Source: Marinifilaceae bacterium (GTDB lineage Bacteria; Bacteroidota; Bacteroidia; Bacteroidales; Marinifilaceae). From it: 35,579 nt of DNA. Below, one piece after another: positions 14,816 to 23,517 of the stretch. Below the pieces are notes generated by a model. It had not been told where the DNA came from. It worked only from the letters and a program-made list of their open reading frames with translations, and searched no databases. Position numbers and translations under genes: made by a program. Where the stretch lies: contig JAFGYE010000003.1 of the NCBI GenBank assembly GCA_016936255.1, positions 1-35,579 of the forward strand. The letters run 5' to 3'. The stretch's first letter is position 1. Each line of letters starts with the position of its first letter.

Positions 14816-16546
14816 ATGAAGATAACCAGAACATACACCATTCTCACACTATTATCACTACTATTTTTATTTTCTAAACAAATATACTCTCAGAGTATAA
14901 TATTCCCTCAAAATTATTTTCGCTCACCCGTTGATTTTGACATAACATTATCAGGTAACTTTGCAGAACTCCGTAACAATCACTTTCATTCCGGTATCGA
15001 TATCAGAACATTTACAACTGGTAAAAAAGTATATGCGGTTGCTGATGGTTTCGTGAGCAGAATCAAAATATCCTCAGGGGGTTATGGAAAAGCAATTTAT
15101 ATCGATCATCCAAATGGTTACACCTCTGTTTTCGCACATCTCGATCATTTCAACAAGGATATTGAGGAATTTGTCAAGTCATATCAATATCAAAACAACA
15201 GTTTCGAATTTGATTTAAATATAAACAAGGATGAAATGTTAATTAAAAAAGGCACTGTAATTGCATTTTCAGGAAATACAGGTTCATCTGCCGGTCCGCA
15301 TTTGCATTTCGAAATAAGAGATACGAAATCTGAACATCCGCTTAATCCGTTACTTTTTGGTTTCAAAATAAAAGATACTACCCCACCAAAAATATTCAAT
15401 TTATATGCCTACCCTCTCGATTCTGCAAGCAATGTAAATGGTTTTAACAGCAGACAAAACTTTCCAGTTACTTTCTATAACAATGCATTTCATTTAAAAG
15501 GTGATCCTAAACTGAAATTACTGGGAAATATTGGATTTGCTCTTGAAACAAATGACTATATGGATAATACATGGGGAAAGTGCGGCATTTTTGACATGAA
15601 AATGAAAATAAATGACACATTAATCTCAAGTTATTCTTTTGAAGAGTTTTCTTTTGACGAATCGACCTACATCAACAGTCACCTTGATTACGAATTAAAT
15701 GTATCGCAGAACAAACGTATTCATAAAACTTTTAAAGAGCCAAATAATCAACTTAGTATTTATTCGAAGATGAAAGACAATGGGATCTTTAAGTTTAAAA
15801 AGAGCACTGATTACAAAATTGATTTTCTTGTTTCTGATGCAAATCTGAATAAAAGCACTCTTAGAATTTACGCAGCAGGAAACGAAATTGAAAAGATTTT
15901 TCCGGAAGGTGATTTTGAAATATTAATGAACTATAAAAAAGAGAACATTTTCAAAAAAGAAAATCTAGAATTAAAATTTCCAAAGAATAGTTTCTATACA
16001 AACATTCCGTTTACCTATTCCGCGGAACAAGATTCAAACTATCTTTCGGATATTCACTCCATAAACAGTGAAAAAGTTCCAGTACACAACTATTATACAA
16101 TCTCAATAAAGCCCAAATCTATACCTAAGGGAAAATCCAATAAGCTCCTTATAGTCCGAATAGATGAAAAAGGAGAACCAACAAACGAAGGGGGAATTTA
16201 TTTCGATGATTCAGTAAAAACAAAGTCGAGGTATTTTGGAAAATTTGCCGTAAGCATGGATACAATTCCTCCTATGATTCAACCCATTACCAATTTTAAC
16301 CTTAAATCCCTAAACGGACAGAAATCAATCAGATTCACCATTAAAGATGAACTGTCAGGGATAAAATCATACGAAGGATCAATTGATGGTAAATGGGTGC
16401 TATTTGAATATGACGCTAAAAATGATCTTTTATTTTATGTTTTTGACAGCAAAAGATTAGCTCCGAATAAAAATCATCAGTTGCAAGTAAGGGTGACAGA
16501 TCAAGTTGACAACGAGGAAATATTCACAACTAATTTTATCTGGTAA
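14816..16546 (+). CDS. M23 family metallopeptidase (LytM type)
   Basis: 576 aa with a signal peptide (cut near residue 25, QIYS/QSII). The M23 domain occupies about residues 35-180: NNHFHSGIDIRT gives the first zinc ligands His58 and Asp62, VFAHLDH includes His109, and GPHLHFEIRD gives His162 and His164. All zinc/catalytic residues are present, so it should be an active endopeptidase that cuts peptidoglycan cross-bridges in the periplasm. The remaining ~390 residues are beta-rich, with a late Ig-like part (DTIPPMIQPITNFN ... ELSGIKSYEGSIDGKWVLFEYD), as in long Bacteroidota M23 proteins. An insert (about 118-140) separates the two halves of the peptidase fold. Confidence 0.9.
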   Translation: MKITRTYTILTLLSLLFLFSKQIYSQSIIFPQNYFRSPVDFDITLSGNFAELRNNHFHSGIDIRTFTTGKKVYAVADGFVSRIKISSGGYGKAIYIDHPNGYTSVFAHLDHFNKDIEEFVKSYQYQNNSFEFDLNINKDEMLIKKGTVIAFSGNTGSSAGPHLHFEIRDTKSEHPLNPLLFGFKIKDTTPPKIFNLYAYPLDSASNVNGFNSRQNFPVTFYNNAFHLKGDPKLKLLGNIGFALETNDYMDNTWGKCGIFDMKMKINDTLISSYSFEEFSFDESTYINSHLDYELNVSQNKRIHKTFKEPNNQLSIYSKMKDNGIFKFKKSTDYKIDFLVSDANLNKSTLRIYAAGNEIEKIFPEGDFEILMNYKKENIFKKENLELKFPKNSFYTNIPFTYSAEQDSNYLSDIHSINSEKVPVHNYYTISIKPKSIPKGKSNKLLIVRIDEKGEPTNEGGIYFDDSVKTKSRYFGKFAVSMDTIPPMIQPITNFNLKSLNGQKSIRFTIKDELSGIKSYEGSIDGKWVLFEYDAKNDLLFYVFDSKRLAPNKNHQLQVRVTDQVDNEEIFTTNFIW

Positions 16547-16653
16547 TTCAATATGTCTATACTAAAAACTTCAGATTTCCATAAATCCATTCAAACACTA
16601 TCTATAGTCTGATAAATCAAGACTTTTATCATTTTTATCTACTGATTTTTTTT

Positions 16654-16661
16654 TATTTTTG
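16654..16661 (+). promoter_or_regulatory. -7 box of the C69 dipeptidase gene
   Basis: TATTTTTG matches TAnnTTTG and lies 53 bases before the ATG; -33 region is T-rich without a clear TTTG. Confidence 0.45.
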
Positions 16662-16713
16662 TACCACCGAAAACGGTTTAATTCAGTATTGAATACATTT
16701 AAAATAGTTAAAC

Positions 16714-18426
16714 ATGAAAAAGATTTTTGTAGTTGCTGCTCTTCTAATGTTGGTGTCTGCTTTTTCAACTCCAAGTGCCAGAGCATGCACGAATTACCTA
16801 ATAACCCGTGGAGCTTCCACCGATGGTTCTAATATGATTACATATGCAGCAGATTCGCATGTATTATACGGAGAACTATATTTTCGTCCTGCTGCAGATT
16901 GGGCAGAAGGAACAATGATTAATGTTTACGAATGGGATACCGGAAAATTACTTGGTGAAATCCCTCAAATTTCTCACACATATTCTGTAGTTGGTAACAT
17001 GAATGAATTTCAGGTAGCCATTGGAGAAACTACTTATGGAGGCCGCTCAGAATTAGGATCTCAAGAGGGAGCTATAATTGATTACGGAAGTCTTATCTAC
17101 CTATCTTTACAGAGATCAAAAAACGCACGTGAAGCGATTAAAGTAATGACTGAGCTTGTTGAAACCTATGGCTATTACAGTTCTGGTGAGTCATTCTCAA
17201 TTTCTGATGCTAATGAAGTTTGGATTTTAGAGATGATTGGTAAAGGAAATGGTGAAAAAGGTGCAGTTTGGGTAGCTCGTATGATTCCCGACGGATATGT
17301 TAGCGGTCACGCAAATCAAGCCCGAATCACTACTTTTCCATTAGAAGGTAAAACCTCAATCTCTTCAGATAAAATGGATAAAATATTTAATCCTGAAGTT
17401 CAGAATATTTACGCAAAAGATGTTATCTCATTTGCAAAAGAAAAAGGATACTATCCTAAGGACGGAAAAAATAAAGATTTTAGTTTTTCTGACACATATG
17501 CTCCAGTTGATTTTGGCGGTGCCAGATTTTGTGAAATTAGAGTATGGTCTTTCTTTAATGATGTAAAAGAAGGAATGGATCAATATTTTGACTATTGCAA
17601 GGGAAAGATTGAACACGACGATAAAGGTTATGCTACCAACAGAATGCCTTTGTGGATTAAACCGGACCACAAAATCAATGTCCTTGAAGTAATGGATTTC
17701 ATGAGAAATCATTTAGAAGGTACAGATTTAGATATGTCAAAAGATATGGGTGCGGGCCCTTACGGAAATCCATACCGATGGAGACCTCTAACCTGGAAGG
17801 TAGATGGTGTTGCGTATTGTAATGAACGTGCTACTGCTACTCAACAAACAGGCTTCTCGTTTGTTGCTCAAAGTAGAAACTGGTTGCCTGATGCCGTTGG
17901 TGGTATTAACTGGTTTGGTGTTGATGATGCATCTTCATCAGTTTATTTCCCTGTATATTGTGGAATTACCAGAGTTCCAGCAACATTTGCCGTTGGAAAT
18001 GGAAAAATGATGGATTTCACAAGTAAATCTGCATTTTGGGTATTCAATCAGGTGAGTAATTTTGCCTATACCCGTTATAATGAAATACATCCCGAAATTG
18101 CAGCTAAACAAAAGGCTTTAGAGACTAAGTACCTTGCTTTCACCAATATTATTGATCTGGCTGCTGAAGGAATGTTTAAGAAAAACAAAGCCACAGCAAT
18201 TGAATTCTTAACAGATTTCTCTTGTAACCAAGGAAATAATCTTGTGGCAGAATGGAAAGATTTTTATGGCTACCTTTTTGCAAAATTTATGGATGGAAAC
18301 ATTAAAGAAAAAGATGGCAGCAATCAAAATCCAAAAGTTAAACAACCTGGATATAGCGAAGAATTTTACAAGACAATTGTAAAAACAACAGGAGACAAGC
18401 TAAAAGTTGTTGGCAATGCCCATTAA
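16714..18426 (+). CDS. C69 family dipeptidase
   Basis: 570 aa. Signal peptide 1-24 (MKKIFVVAALLMLVSAFSTPSARA) ends directly at Cys25, and the mature protein starts CTNYLITRGASTDGSNMITYAADSH. An N-terminal Cys exposed by cleavage is the nucleophile of the Ntn-hydrolase dipeptidases of family C69/U34. IGETTYGGRSEL, SISDANEVWILEMIG and GHANQARITTFP are also typical. It acts in the periplasm or outside on dipeptides and short peptides. Length is within the usual 500-570 aa. It stands alone, with a -7 box before and a terminator behind. Confidence 0.92.
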   Translation: MKKIFVVAALLMLVSAFSTPSARACTNYLITRGASTDGSNMITYAADSHVLYGELYFRPAADWAEGTMINVYEWDTGKLLGEIPQISHTYSVVGNMNEFQVAIGETTYGGRSELGSQEGAIIDYGSLIYLSLQRSKNAREAIKVMTELVETYGYYSSGESFSISDANEVWILEMIGKGNGEKGAVWVARMIPDGYVSGHANQARITTFPLEGKTSISSDKMDKIFNPEVQNIYAKDVISFAKEKGYYPKDGKNKDFSFSDTYAPVDFGGARFCEIRVWSFFNDVKEGMDQYFDYCKGKIEHDDKGYATNRMPLWIKPDHKINVLEVMDFMRNHLEGTDLDMSKDMGAGPYGNPYRWRPLTWKVDGVAYCNERATATQQTGFSFVAQSRNWLPDAVGGINWFGVDDASSSVYFPVYCGITRVPATFAVGNGKMMDFTSKSAFWVFNQVSNFAYTRYNEIHPEIAAKQKALETKYLAFTNIIDLAAEGMFKKNKATAIEFLTDFSCNQGNNLVAEWKDFYGYLFAKFMDGNIKEKDGSNQNPKVKQPGYSEEFYKTIVKTTGDKLKVVGNAH

Positions 18427-18441
18427 CAACTAACAAATACT

Positions 18442-18472
18442 AAAAAAGGAACCTTTTGAGTTCCTTTTTTTT
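18442..18472 (+). terminator. terminator of the C69 dipeptidase gene
   Basis: AAAAAAGGAAC (18442-18452) pairs with GTTCCTTTTTT (18460-18470), with T residues continuing. Confidence 0.85.
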
Positions 18473-18595
18473 GTTCCTTATTTATTTAAACCTTTTTATA
18501 ACTAAGCACATCCATCAGATATCCGATTATTTTTATGAATTAAGAATCATAAAGAAAAAATAACTTCATTAGGATGTATTTATAGATTTTTTTAT

Positions 18596-18603
18596 TAATT
18601 TCG
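18596..18603 (+). promoter_or_regulatory. -7 box of rplS
   Basis: TAATTTCG differs by one base from TAnnTTTG. Transcription would start close to 18610, right at the base of the leader fold at 18611-18667. No clear -33 box was seen. Confidence 0.4.
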
Positions 18604-18610
18604 CGTCGAA

Positions 18611-18667
18611 TTCGTGCGTAATCTCTGACATGGTAACAGATGAATATGTTTACATTGCGCTCGTGAA
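18611..18667 (+). promoter_or_regulatory. structured leader of rplS, possible L19 autoregulatory element
   Basis: TTCGTGCGTAA (18611-18621) can pair with TTGCGCTCGTGAA (18655-18667) to make about ten pairs with one mismatch and a two-base bulge. A weaker inner hairpin lies around 18621-18641. The fold begins at the predicted transcription start and ends 18 bases before the ATG, the place expected for a ribosomal-protein leader that L19 itself could bind. Function is inference; L19 leaders are described in other bacteria. Confidence 0.4.
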
Positions 18668-18685
18668 CTTTAACAAATTAAGACA

Positions 18686-19033
18686 ATGGATTTAATTAAA
18701 ATTGCAGAAGAAGCTTTCGCTACAGGTGTTCAAAATCCTGAATTCAAAGCTGGGGATACTATTAGTGTTTCTTACAAAATTAAAGAGGGAAACAAAGAAA
18801 GAATCCAGATTTTTAGAGGTGTTGTTATTCAGATTAAAGGTACTGGCACAACTAAAACTTTTACAATCAGAAAAATGTCTGGTAACGTAGGTGTTGAAAG
18901 AATCATTCCACTTTGTTCTCCATTCATTGATAAAATTGAAGTGAACAAAAGAGGTCGTGTTAGAAGAGCAAGAATTTTCTATCTACGTGCACTTACAGGT
19001 AAAAAAGCTAGAATCAAAGAAAGAAGATTCTAA
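18686..19033 (+). CDS. rplS: 50S ribosomal protein L19
   Basis: 115 aa, normal length. [33 protein letters not shown] and [55 protein letters not shown] are the conserved L19 body. The protein sits at the 30S-50S interface of the ribosome. It is monocistronic here, with a foldable leader and a strong terminator, rather than in the rpsP-rimM-trmD-rplS operon of many bacteria. Confidence 0.98.
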   Translation: MDLIKIAEEAFATGVQNPEFKAGDTISVSYKIKEGNKERIQIFRGVVIQIKGTGTTKTFTIRKMSGNVGVERIIPLCSPFIDKIEVNKRGRVRRARIFYLRALTGKKARIKERRF

Positions 19034-19054
19034 TTACCTCTTTCAAAAAAATAT

Positions 19055-19089
19055 AAAAGCTTTCCAATTTTGGAAAGCTTTTTTTTTTT
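19055..19089. terminator. terminator of rplS, shared with the lipoprotein gene
   Basis: AAAAGCTTTCCAA (19055-19067) and TTGGAAAGCTTTT (19070-19082) form a stem of about 11-13 bp followed by a long T run on the plus strand. It lies between convergent genes, and A residues upstream also give a U tract on the minus strand. Confidence 0.85.
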
Positions 19090-19117
19090 ATGTTGGTATC
19101 TTTTTAAAATTAAAACT

Positions 19118-20665
19118 CTATGGATTGTACAAATCAAGCATCTCTCCATTAGAGATAATCTTTTCCCGGTTACTTCCATCCGGATCCATGATCCAAATAC
19201 TCTTTGTTCCTTTATCAGTATTTAAAACATTCATAAATACAATTTTCCCTCCAGTATCCGTATATCTAGCCTGAAGATCATTTGTCCCCGCAGGTTTGTC
19301 ATCTCCTGATAAATCCACAAAATTAGTTCCATCAATATTTACAGAATAAATTTTGGCATTTAATTGCCTGCCATTATCATATTCATTCAATGAATCCAAA
19401 GAAAAAATTACTTTTGTGCCATCCGGCGAAAAGTGCGGACTCGAAATTGTTCCTTCCAAATTGTCTACCAATAAAAACAAATTAGATCCATTCGGATCCA
19501 TTAGATAAATTTCATTATCATACGGCATCTCTCCTTGCGTAAGAACCGCAATTTTCTCCTTTGTATGATGATCAAATTGATCTGTCCAGTCACAATCTGT
19601 AAAATGACGATTTACCGGAGCATTATCAATTTTAGTGCCTTCTCCCGTACCATTAAAATTAACAGTATACAAACCTCCTTTATTTCCATAAAGGATTTTC
19701 TCTCCATCAGGAGACCAGACAAAACCATTTCCTTTATTGTTATTTCCTTCAACAGGAAAATTATTGGTTACCTGAAAAACATTCTTGCCTTTAGTATCCA
19801 TGGTGTAAATATGATACTTTCCATCTTCCGAATTCGACGAATATGCAATCATCTTTAAATTGGGTGAAATCCTAGGATTAATCTCATCACCACCATCCTT
19901 AGTTAACCGAACCAAATGGTTTTCTGCTAAATCCCACGAGTAAATATCCCTACTTCCAAGAGTATCTTTAACAAACAAATACCCATTATTAGGATAATCT
20001 TCTATTGTAAATCGCCATTTCTTCCCTTCAACTTCATCCAATTGTTTATTTCTGGCCACAACTTTCCAAAGGTAAGTTGTTTCAAACTTTAAGTTTTTTA
20101 CCATGTAAGTTGTATCTAAAATATTCGACACAACTTTTGTTCCTTCCGCATCATCTGCACCTTCATATAAAATCACATCAAAACGTAAAGTATCACCCTT
20201 TTCCGTTTCCCCATTCCTCCAAACTAGATTTACTTTGTTTGGAAGTTTAGTTTCATCATCCTGTATATCCAATGGTGAAACATATGTTATATCATCAGGA
20301 ATTTTTGAATCAAGGGGAGCAATTCCCATAACTACCTGCATAACCAATTCTTTTCCTTCCTGAACCTTAACCGGTGTACTTACGGCAGTATAACCTTCTT
20401 TTTTAGCATTGACAGTTACATCTCCAACTTTAACTTCTTTCAGATTGAAATACCCATCTGAATTAGTTGTTACAGATGTAGTTCCTGGATTTGTTGTAAT
20501 ACTGACTCCTTCCATTGGCAAACTTCCTGCCTCCTCGGAAGTTTTAACAGTACCACTTATTGAACCGAATAATTCCGGATCAACAGTATTTTCATTACAG
20601 GAAAATATAATTGCAGACAGAAATAATAGGCTAAAAGATCTGAAGAGTAGGTAGAATTGTCTCAT
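19118..20665 (-). CDS. lipoprotein with regulatory-like, FN3-like and TolB-like propeller domains
   Basis: 515 aa from the ATG at 20665; the longer open frame would spoil the signal peptide. The lipobox at LSAIIFSC makes Cys23 the lipid-bearing residue. Residues about 30-115 are a carboxypeptidase-regulatory-like beta-sandwich (GSISGTVKTSEEAGSLPMEGV ... TNSDGYFNLKEVKVGDVTV). Residues 120-215 resemble an FN3 domain (KVNLVWRNGETEKGDTLRFDV ... TTYLWKVVARN). The rest is a beta-propeller with PD40/TolB repeats: ISPNLKMIAYSSN, WSPDGEKILYG, FSPDGTKVIFSLDS. It starts 28 bases after csgH and has no promoter of its own in view, so it is probably co-transcribed with that chaperone and may act in anchoring or assembly of the amyloid. 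That role is inference. Confidence 0.8.
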   Translation of the reverse strand: MRQFYLLFRSFSLLFLSAIIFSCNENTVDPELFGSISGTVKTSEEAGSLPMEGVSITTNPGTTSVTTNSDGYFNLKEVKVGDVTVNAKKEGYTAVSTPVKVQEGKELVMQVVMGIAPLDSKIPDDITYVSPLDIQDDETKLPNKVNLVWRNGETEKGDTLRFDVILYEGADDAEGTKVVSNILDTTYMVKNLKFETTYLWKVVARNKQLDEVEGKKWRFTIEDYPNNGYLFVKDTLGSRDIYSWDLAENHLVRLTKDGGDEINPRISPNLKMIAYSSNSEDGKYHIYTMDTKGKNVFQVTNNFPVEGNNNKGNGFVWSPDGEKILYGNKGGLYTVNFNGTGEGTKIDNAPVNRHFTDCDWTDQFDHHTKEKIAVLTQGEMPYDNEIYLMDPNGSNLFLLVDNLEGTISSPHFSPDGTKVIFSLDSLNEYDNGRQLNAKIYSVNIDGTNFVDLSGDDKPAGTNDLQARYTDTGGKIVFMNVLNTDKGTKSIWIMDPDGSNREKIISNGEMLDLYNP

Positions 20666-20693
20666 ATATATTGTCAATTTTATTTTTTTTAAA

Positions 20694-21074
20694 TTAATAA
20701 TTATCTCCGTGGAAAACAACCGAATCTTGAGCAACAATCATGTTATCCTGATAAATTAACAATTTAGCCATTAACTTATCACCTTTTCTAAGATTTATTC
20801 TTGATTCAGAAAGTGAAGAAATGTTCTTCTCCAAAACAGTAAAGGTTCCTTTCTGGGTAGTTTTGGAAGTTCCTGCAACCCCATTTTTTGTCACCACAAA
20901 AATATATCTTAATGTTAAAGCATTACTTCCAATATTTTTAACATTTGCCTTAAGTAAGTGATTTTGAACCTCACTTTCTATCACAATTGATGCTTCAACC
21001 GGCAACTGCCCCATCCCTCCTACGGCATTTAAAATAAAGCACATAACAACTAAAACAACAAGTTTTGCGTGCAT
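20694..21074 (-). CDS. csgH: CsgH-like curli chaperone
   Basis: 126 aa with a signal peptide ending near residue 22 (FILNAVGGMGQ). The mature part is a small beta-sandwich. The stretch VTKNGVAGTSKTTQKGTFTVLEKN ... INLRKGDKLMAKLLIYQDNMIVAQDSVVF follows the CsgH pattern (GxSxTxQxGxF, then GDxxxAxLxVxD). CsgC/CsgH proteins act in the periplasm to keep curlins from forming amyloid too early. It lies just downstream of the minor curlin gene, behind a terminator, with two hairpins in its leader. Family assignment is by pattern; the location beside the curlins supports it strongly. Confidence 0.75.
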   Translation of the reverse strand: MHAKLVVLVVMCFILNAVGGMGQLPVEASIVIESEVQNHLLKANVKNIGSNALTLRYIFVVTKNGVAGTSKTTQKGTFTVLEKNISSLSESRINLRKGDKLMAKLLIYQDNMIVAQDSVVFHGDNY

Positions 21075-21098
21075 TCCTAACTAACTTTGATATTGCAT

Positions 21099-21145
21099 TT
21101 CTAAATTTATTTAATATTTAGAAACGAACCAATATGCAGTTCGTT
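21099..21145. promoter_or_regulatory. two tandem perfect hairpins upstream of csgH
   Basis: TTCTAAAT (21099-21106) pairs with ATTTAGAA (21116-21123), and directly after it AACGAAC (21123-21129) pairs with GTTCGTT (21139-21145). Both have 9-base loops. They lie 25-71 bases before the csgH ATG, as operator sites or leader folds. Confidence 0.4.
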
Positions 21146-21195
21146 AAATTACTATAATAACTTCAAAAAAAAGTACCTATTCTCTAAATTATCTT

Positions 21196-21227
21196 AAAAA
21201 AAAGGGATGCCCGTAAAAGGACATCCC
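21196..21227 (-). terminator. terminator of the csgB-like gene
   Basis: GGGATG (21204-21209) pairs with CATCCC (21222-21227), with two more G-C pairs inside after one mismatch. On the minus strand eight T follow. It separates the minor curlin gene from csgH. Confidence 0.8.
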
Positions 21228-21250
21228 GTCAAATTAAACCTGCTCTGTAT

Positions 21251-21784
21251 TCACAAACCACTTTTTATTATTACATTCATACCAGTTCCAACCTGAGTTA
21301 CAATCATTCCGTTATTTGCCAATCCAGAATCAATCTCTAATTGGTTGTCATTACCAGCTTGAGTAATTTCAAAGCTCTTATTATTCCCAATAACTTCTTG
21401 TTGCAATGAATTGTTATCACCATATTGATGAACGCTAGTGGAAATGTTTTTCCCTTGAAGTAAGGATTCAATAAAGTTTCTATCACCTGATTGTAAAAGT
21501 TCCAAGAGATTAGAATCTCCTTTTTGTATTGCCTTAATCAAGTTCTCCATTCCTACTTGCTGAATAATGGCCAACTGTTCCTGACTAAATTGATGAAGTA
21601 TCAATTCGTTTTCATTTCCTGATTGGATAGCCAAAACTTTTGTTTCAGCATGAATGGCATCAACAGCACCGTAATTTAACTCATTTAGAATCTGATCTTC
21701 AACATTATAATTTTGTCCTACTAGATTACCGAAGCCAAATACGAACAGAGCAAACCATAAATATTTTCGAATAATTACTGACAT
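21251..21784 (-). CDS. csgB: CsgB-like minor curlin
   Basis: 177 aa with an N-terminal signal (MSVIIRKYLWFALFVFGFGNLVGQ). After a 30-residue linker come about ten short curlin steps of the Q-x-G-x-x-N kind: IQSGNEN, QQVGMEN, IQKGDSN, LQSGDRN, HQYGDNN, TQAGNDN, VTQVGTG. The steps are more degenerate and far fewer than in the two big curlins, and the length is close to E. coli CsgB (151 aa), so a nucleator or minor subunit is likely. It starts only 75 bases after the csgA-like gene, with that gene's terminator between and no visible promoter, so expression may come from read-through. Confidence 0.75.
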   Translation of the reverse strand: MSVIIRKYLWFALFVFGFGNLVGQNYNVEDQILNELNYGAVDAIHAETKVLAIQSGNENELILHQFSQEQLAIIQQVGMENLIKAIQKGDSNLLELLQSGDRNFIESLLQGKNISTSVHQYGDNNSLQQEVIGNNKSFEITQAGNDNQLEIDSGLANNGMIVTQVGTGMNVIIKSGL

Positions 21785-21811
21785 AGAAAGGTTTGTGAAA
21801 ACTTTTAGAGG

Positions 21812-21841
21812 AAAAAAATCCCGCCGAAGCGGGAATTTTTT
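21812..21841 (-). terminator. terminator between the first giant curlin and csgB
   Basis: TCCCGC (21819-21824) pairs with GCGGGA (21829-21834), extended by A-T pairs on both sides; T run on either strand. It stands 18 bases past the curlin stop codon. Confidence 0.85.
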
Positions 21842-21859
21842 CTTTTAAATATTTTGTAA

Positions 21860-23503
21860 TTATGGAGTTACAAAGATAGTTCCTGCATTTCCTTGCTGAG
21901 TTACAGCGAAGTTGTCGTTACCATCCTGAATAACCAAACCGAAATGATCGTTACCAACTTGCTCAAGGAATGAGTAGTTGTCGTCACCAAACTGGTAAGT
22001 TAAAGCTGTATTATCATCACCTGTTTGAATAATGAAAGCTTGGTTTCTAGCTCCATCAATTTGACCAATCACAGCAACGTTACCGTCACCATCCTGCAAG
22101 ATGTCAGCTAAACTTTCTTCTTGATCGAACTGGAATACCCAACCGCGGTTGTTATCACCTCTTTGCTCAACTGCAGCATCAGAATCTGATCCACCAAATT
22201 GGCCAACAAATGCGAAGTTATGCTCGCCTTTCTGAAATACATCGGCACTATTCTTCACTCCCCAAATTTGATCAACGATTGCTGTGTTACCATGATCTCT
22301 CTGAACAACTTTTGCTTTATTTCTGGTTCCATAAAGTTGTGATACATAAGCTGTTTGGAATGATCCTTTTTGGTTAACTCTTGCTCTATCACCTGTACCA
22401 AACTTTTGAGTTACATCCGCAAAGTTTCTATAACCATCCTGCATTACATTTACTTTACCTTTTGACTCACCAATTTGCTCAACAAATGCCCAGTTCCGGG
22501 AACCAATTTGAGTTGTTTTAGCATCATTATGATCTCCACCAATCTGAACAGTTCTTGCGCCATTAGCCCAACCGTTTTGATCTATAGAAGCATCATTATC
22601 CACTCCACCTCTTTGGAAAGTTGAAGCTCTGTTAAAATAACCATTTTGATGAATAGTTGCACTATTAGAATAACCACCAATTTGTGTAGTTGTGGCTCTA
22701 TTGAATGCTCTTAACTGAGTGATAGAAGCATTATTAAAACTTCCTCCTAACTGAGTTGTGCTTGCTAAATTACGATATCCCCACTGGTTAATGTATGCAT
22801 GGTTGTGATGTCCACCTCTTTGCATTGTACTTGCTCTATTTGCTCTACCTACTTGTAGAATTTCTGCAGTTGACATATAAGTGTACATTTGAGAAATAGA
22901 TGCAGAATTATACATGCCAAATTGACTTACCATAGCGCTACTGTGAGCACCCATTTGATATACATCACTGTTATTAAATGCACCCCACTGAAGCACACTT
23001 GCAGTATTTGCATGATTCCCTTGCAAAACAGAAGAATAGTTTGCTAATCCTAATTGAGTTACACCTGCCGAATTTAAAAATCCATACTGCAAAACATTAG
23101 ACATATTGAAAAGACCATACTGACTTACAGCAACAGAATTAAACATTCCCATCTGCATAATTCCTGACATGTTACCAAGTCCCATTTGATCAACAACAGC
23201 AGAATTAAAAAAGCCTACCTGATCAACGTAAGAACCATTAAAAGCACCATCCTGAGTTACATCAGCAGTGTTGCCAACAAGAAATTGATCGATGCTTGAG
23301 TAATTAGCAAAACCTGTTTGATCAACAGTTGCACCATTCCACATTCCAAGCTGATCAACATCACTGCTATTAAACCAGCCCACCTGAGTTACACCAGCAG
23401 TGTTCAGCCAACCTGTTTGGTTGACATTCGAATTGTTTACCTGTGCAAATGCAGAAGATACTGCAAAAACAACAGCTACAAATAAAAATAAAAATTTTTT
23501 CAT
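21860..23503 (-). CDS. giant curlin (CsgA-like), 547 aa
   Basis: Signal peptide 1-20 (MKKFLFLFVAVVFAVSSAFA), then about 46 consecutive steps of roughly 11 residues with the curlin signature Q-x-G-x-x-N-x-A-x-x-x-Q, for example TQVGWFN, DQLGMWN, MQRGGHHN, TQIGGYSN, IQTGDDN. This corresponds to about 23 two-strand repeats against five in E. coli CsgA, so one subunit would make a long beta-solenoid. Composition changes along the chain: residues 21-219 contain no Lys or Arg and many Met and aromatics; the middle is rich in Arg and His; the last ~100 are rich in Asp and Glu. It should be secreted by CsgG and form extracellular amyloid. It has its own leader and terminator. Confidence 0.88.
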   Translation of the reverse strand: MKKFLFLFVAVVFAVSSAFAQVNNSNVNQTGWLNTAGVTQVGWFNSSDVDQLGMWNGATVDQTGFANYSSIDQFLVGNTADVTQDGAFNGSYVDQVGFFNSAVVDQMGLGNMSGIMQMGMFNSVAVSQYGLFNMSNVLQYGFLNSAGVTQLGLANYSSVLQGNHANTASVLQWGAFNNSDVYQMGAHSSAMVSQFGMYNSASISQMYTYMSTAEILQVGRANRASTMQRGGHHNHAYINQWGYRNLASTTQLGGSFNNASITQLRAFNRATTTQIGGYSNSATIHQNGYFNRASTFQRGGVDNDASIDQNGWANGARTVQIGGDHNDAKTTQIGSRNWAFVEQIGESKGKVNVMQDGYRNFADVTQKFGTGDRARVNQKGSFQTAYVSQLYGTRNKAKVVQRDHGNTAIVDQIWGVKNSADVFQKGEHNFAFVGQFGGSDSDAAVEQRGDNNRGWVFQFDQEESLADILQDGDGNVAVIGQIDGARNQAFIIQTGDDNTALTYQFGDDNYSFLEQVGNDHFGLVIQDGNDNFAVTQQGNAGTIFVTP

Positions 23504-23517
23504 GGTTGAATTTTTTA

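Noticed and set aside
16598-16786. 62-aa minus-strand frame before the C69 dipeptidase
   Set aside because: It overlaps the promoter, leader and signal-peptide region of the dipeptidase gene and has no features of its own.
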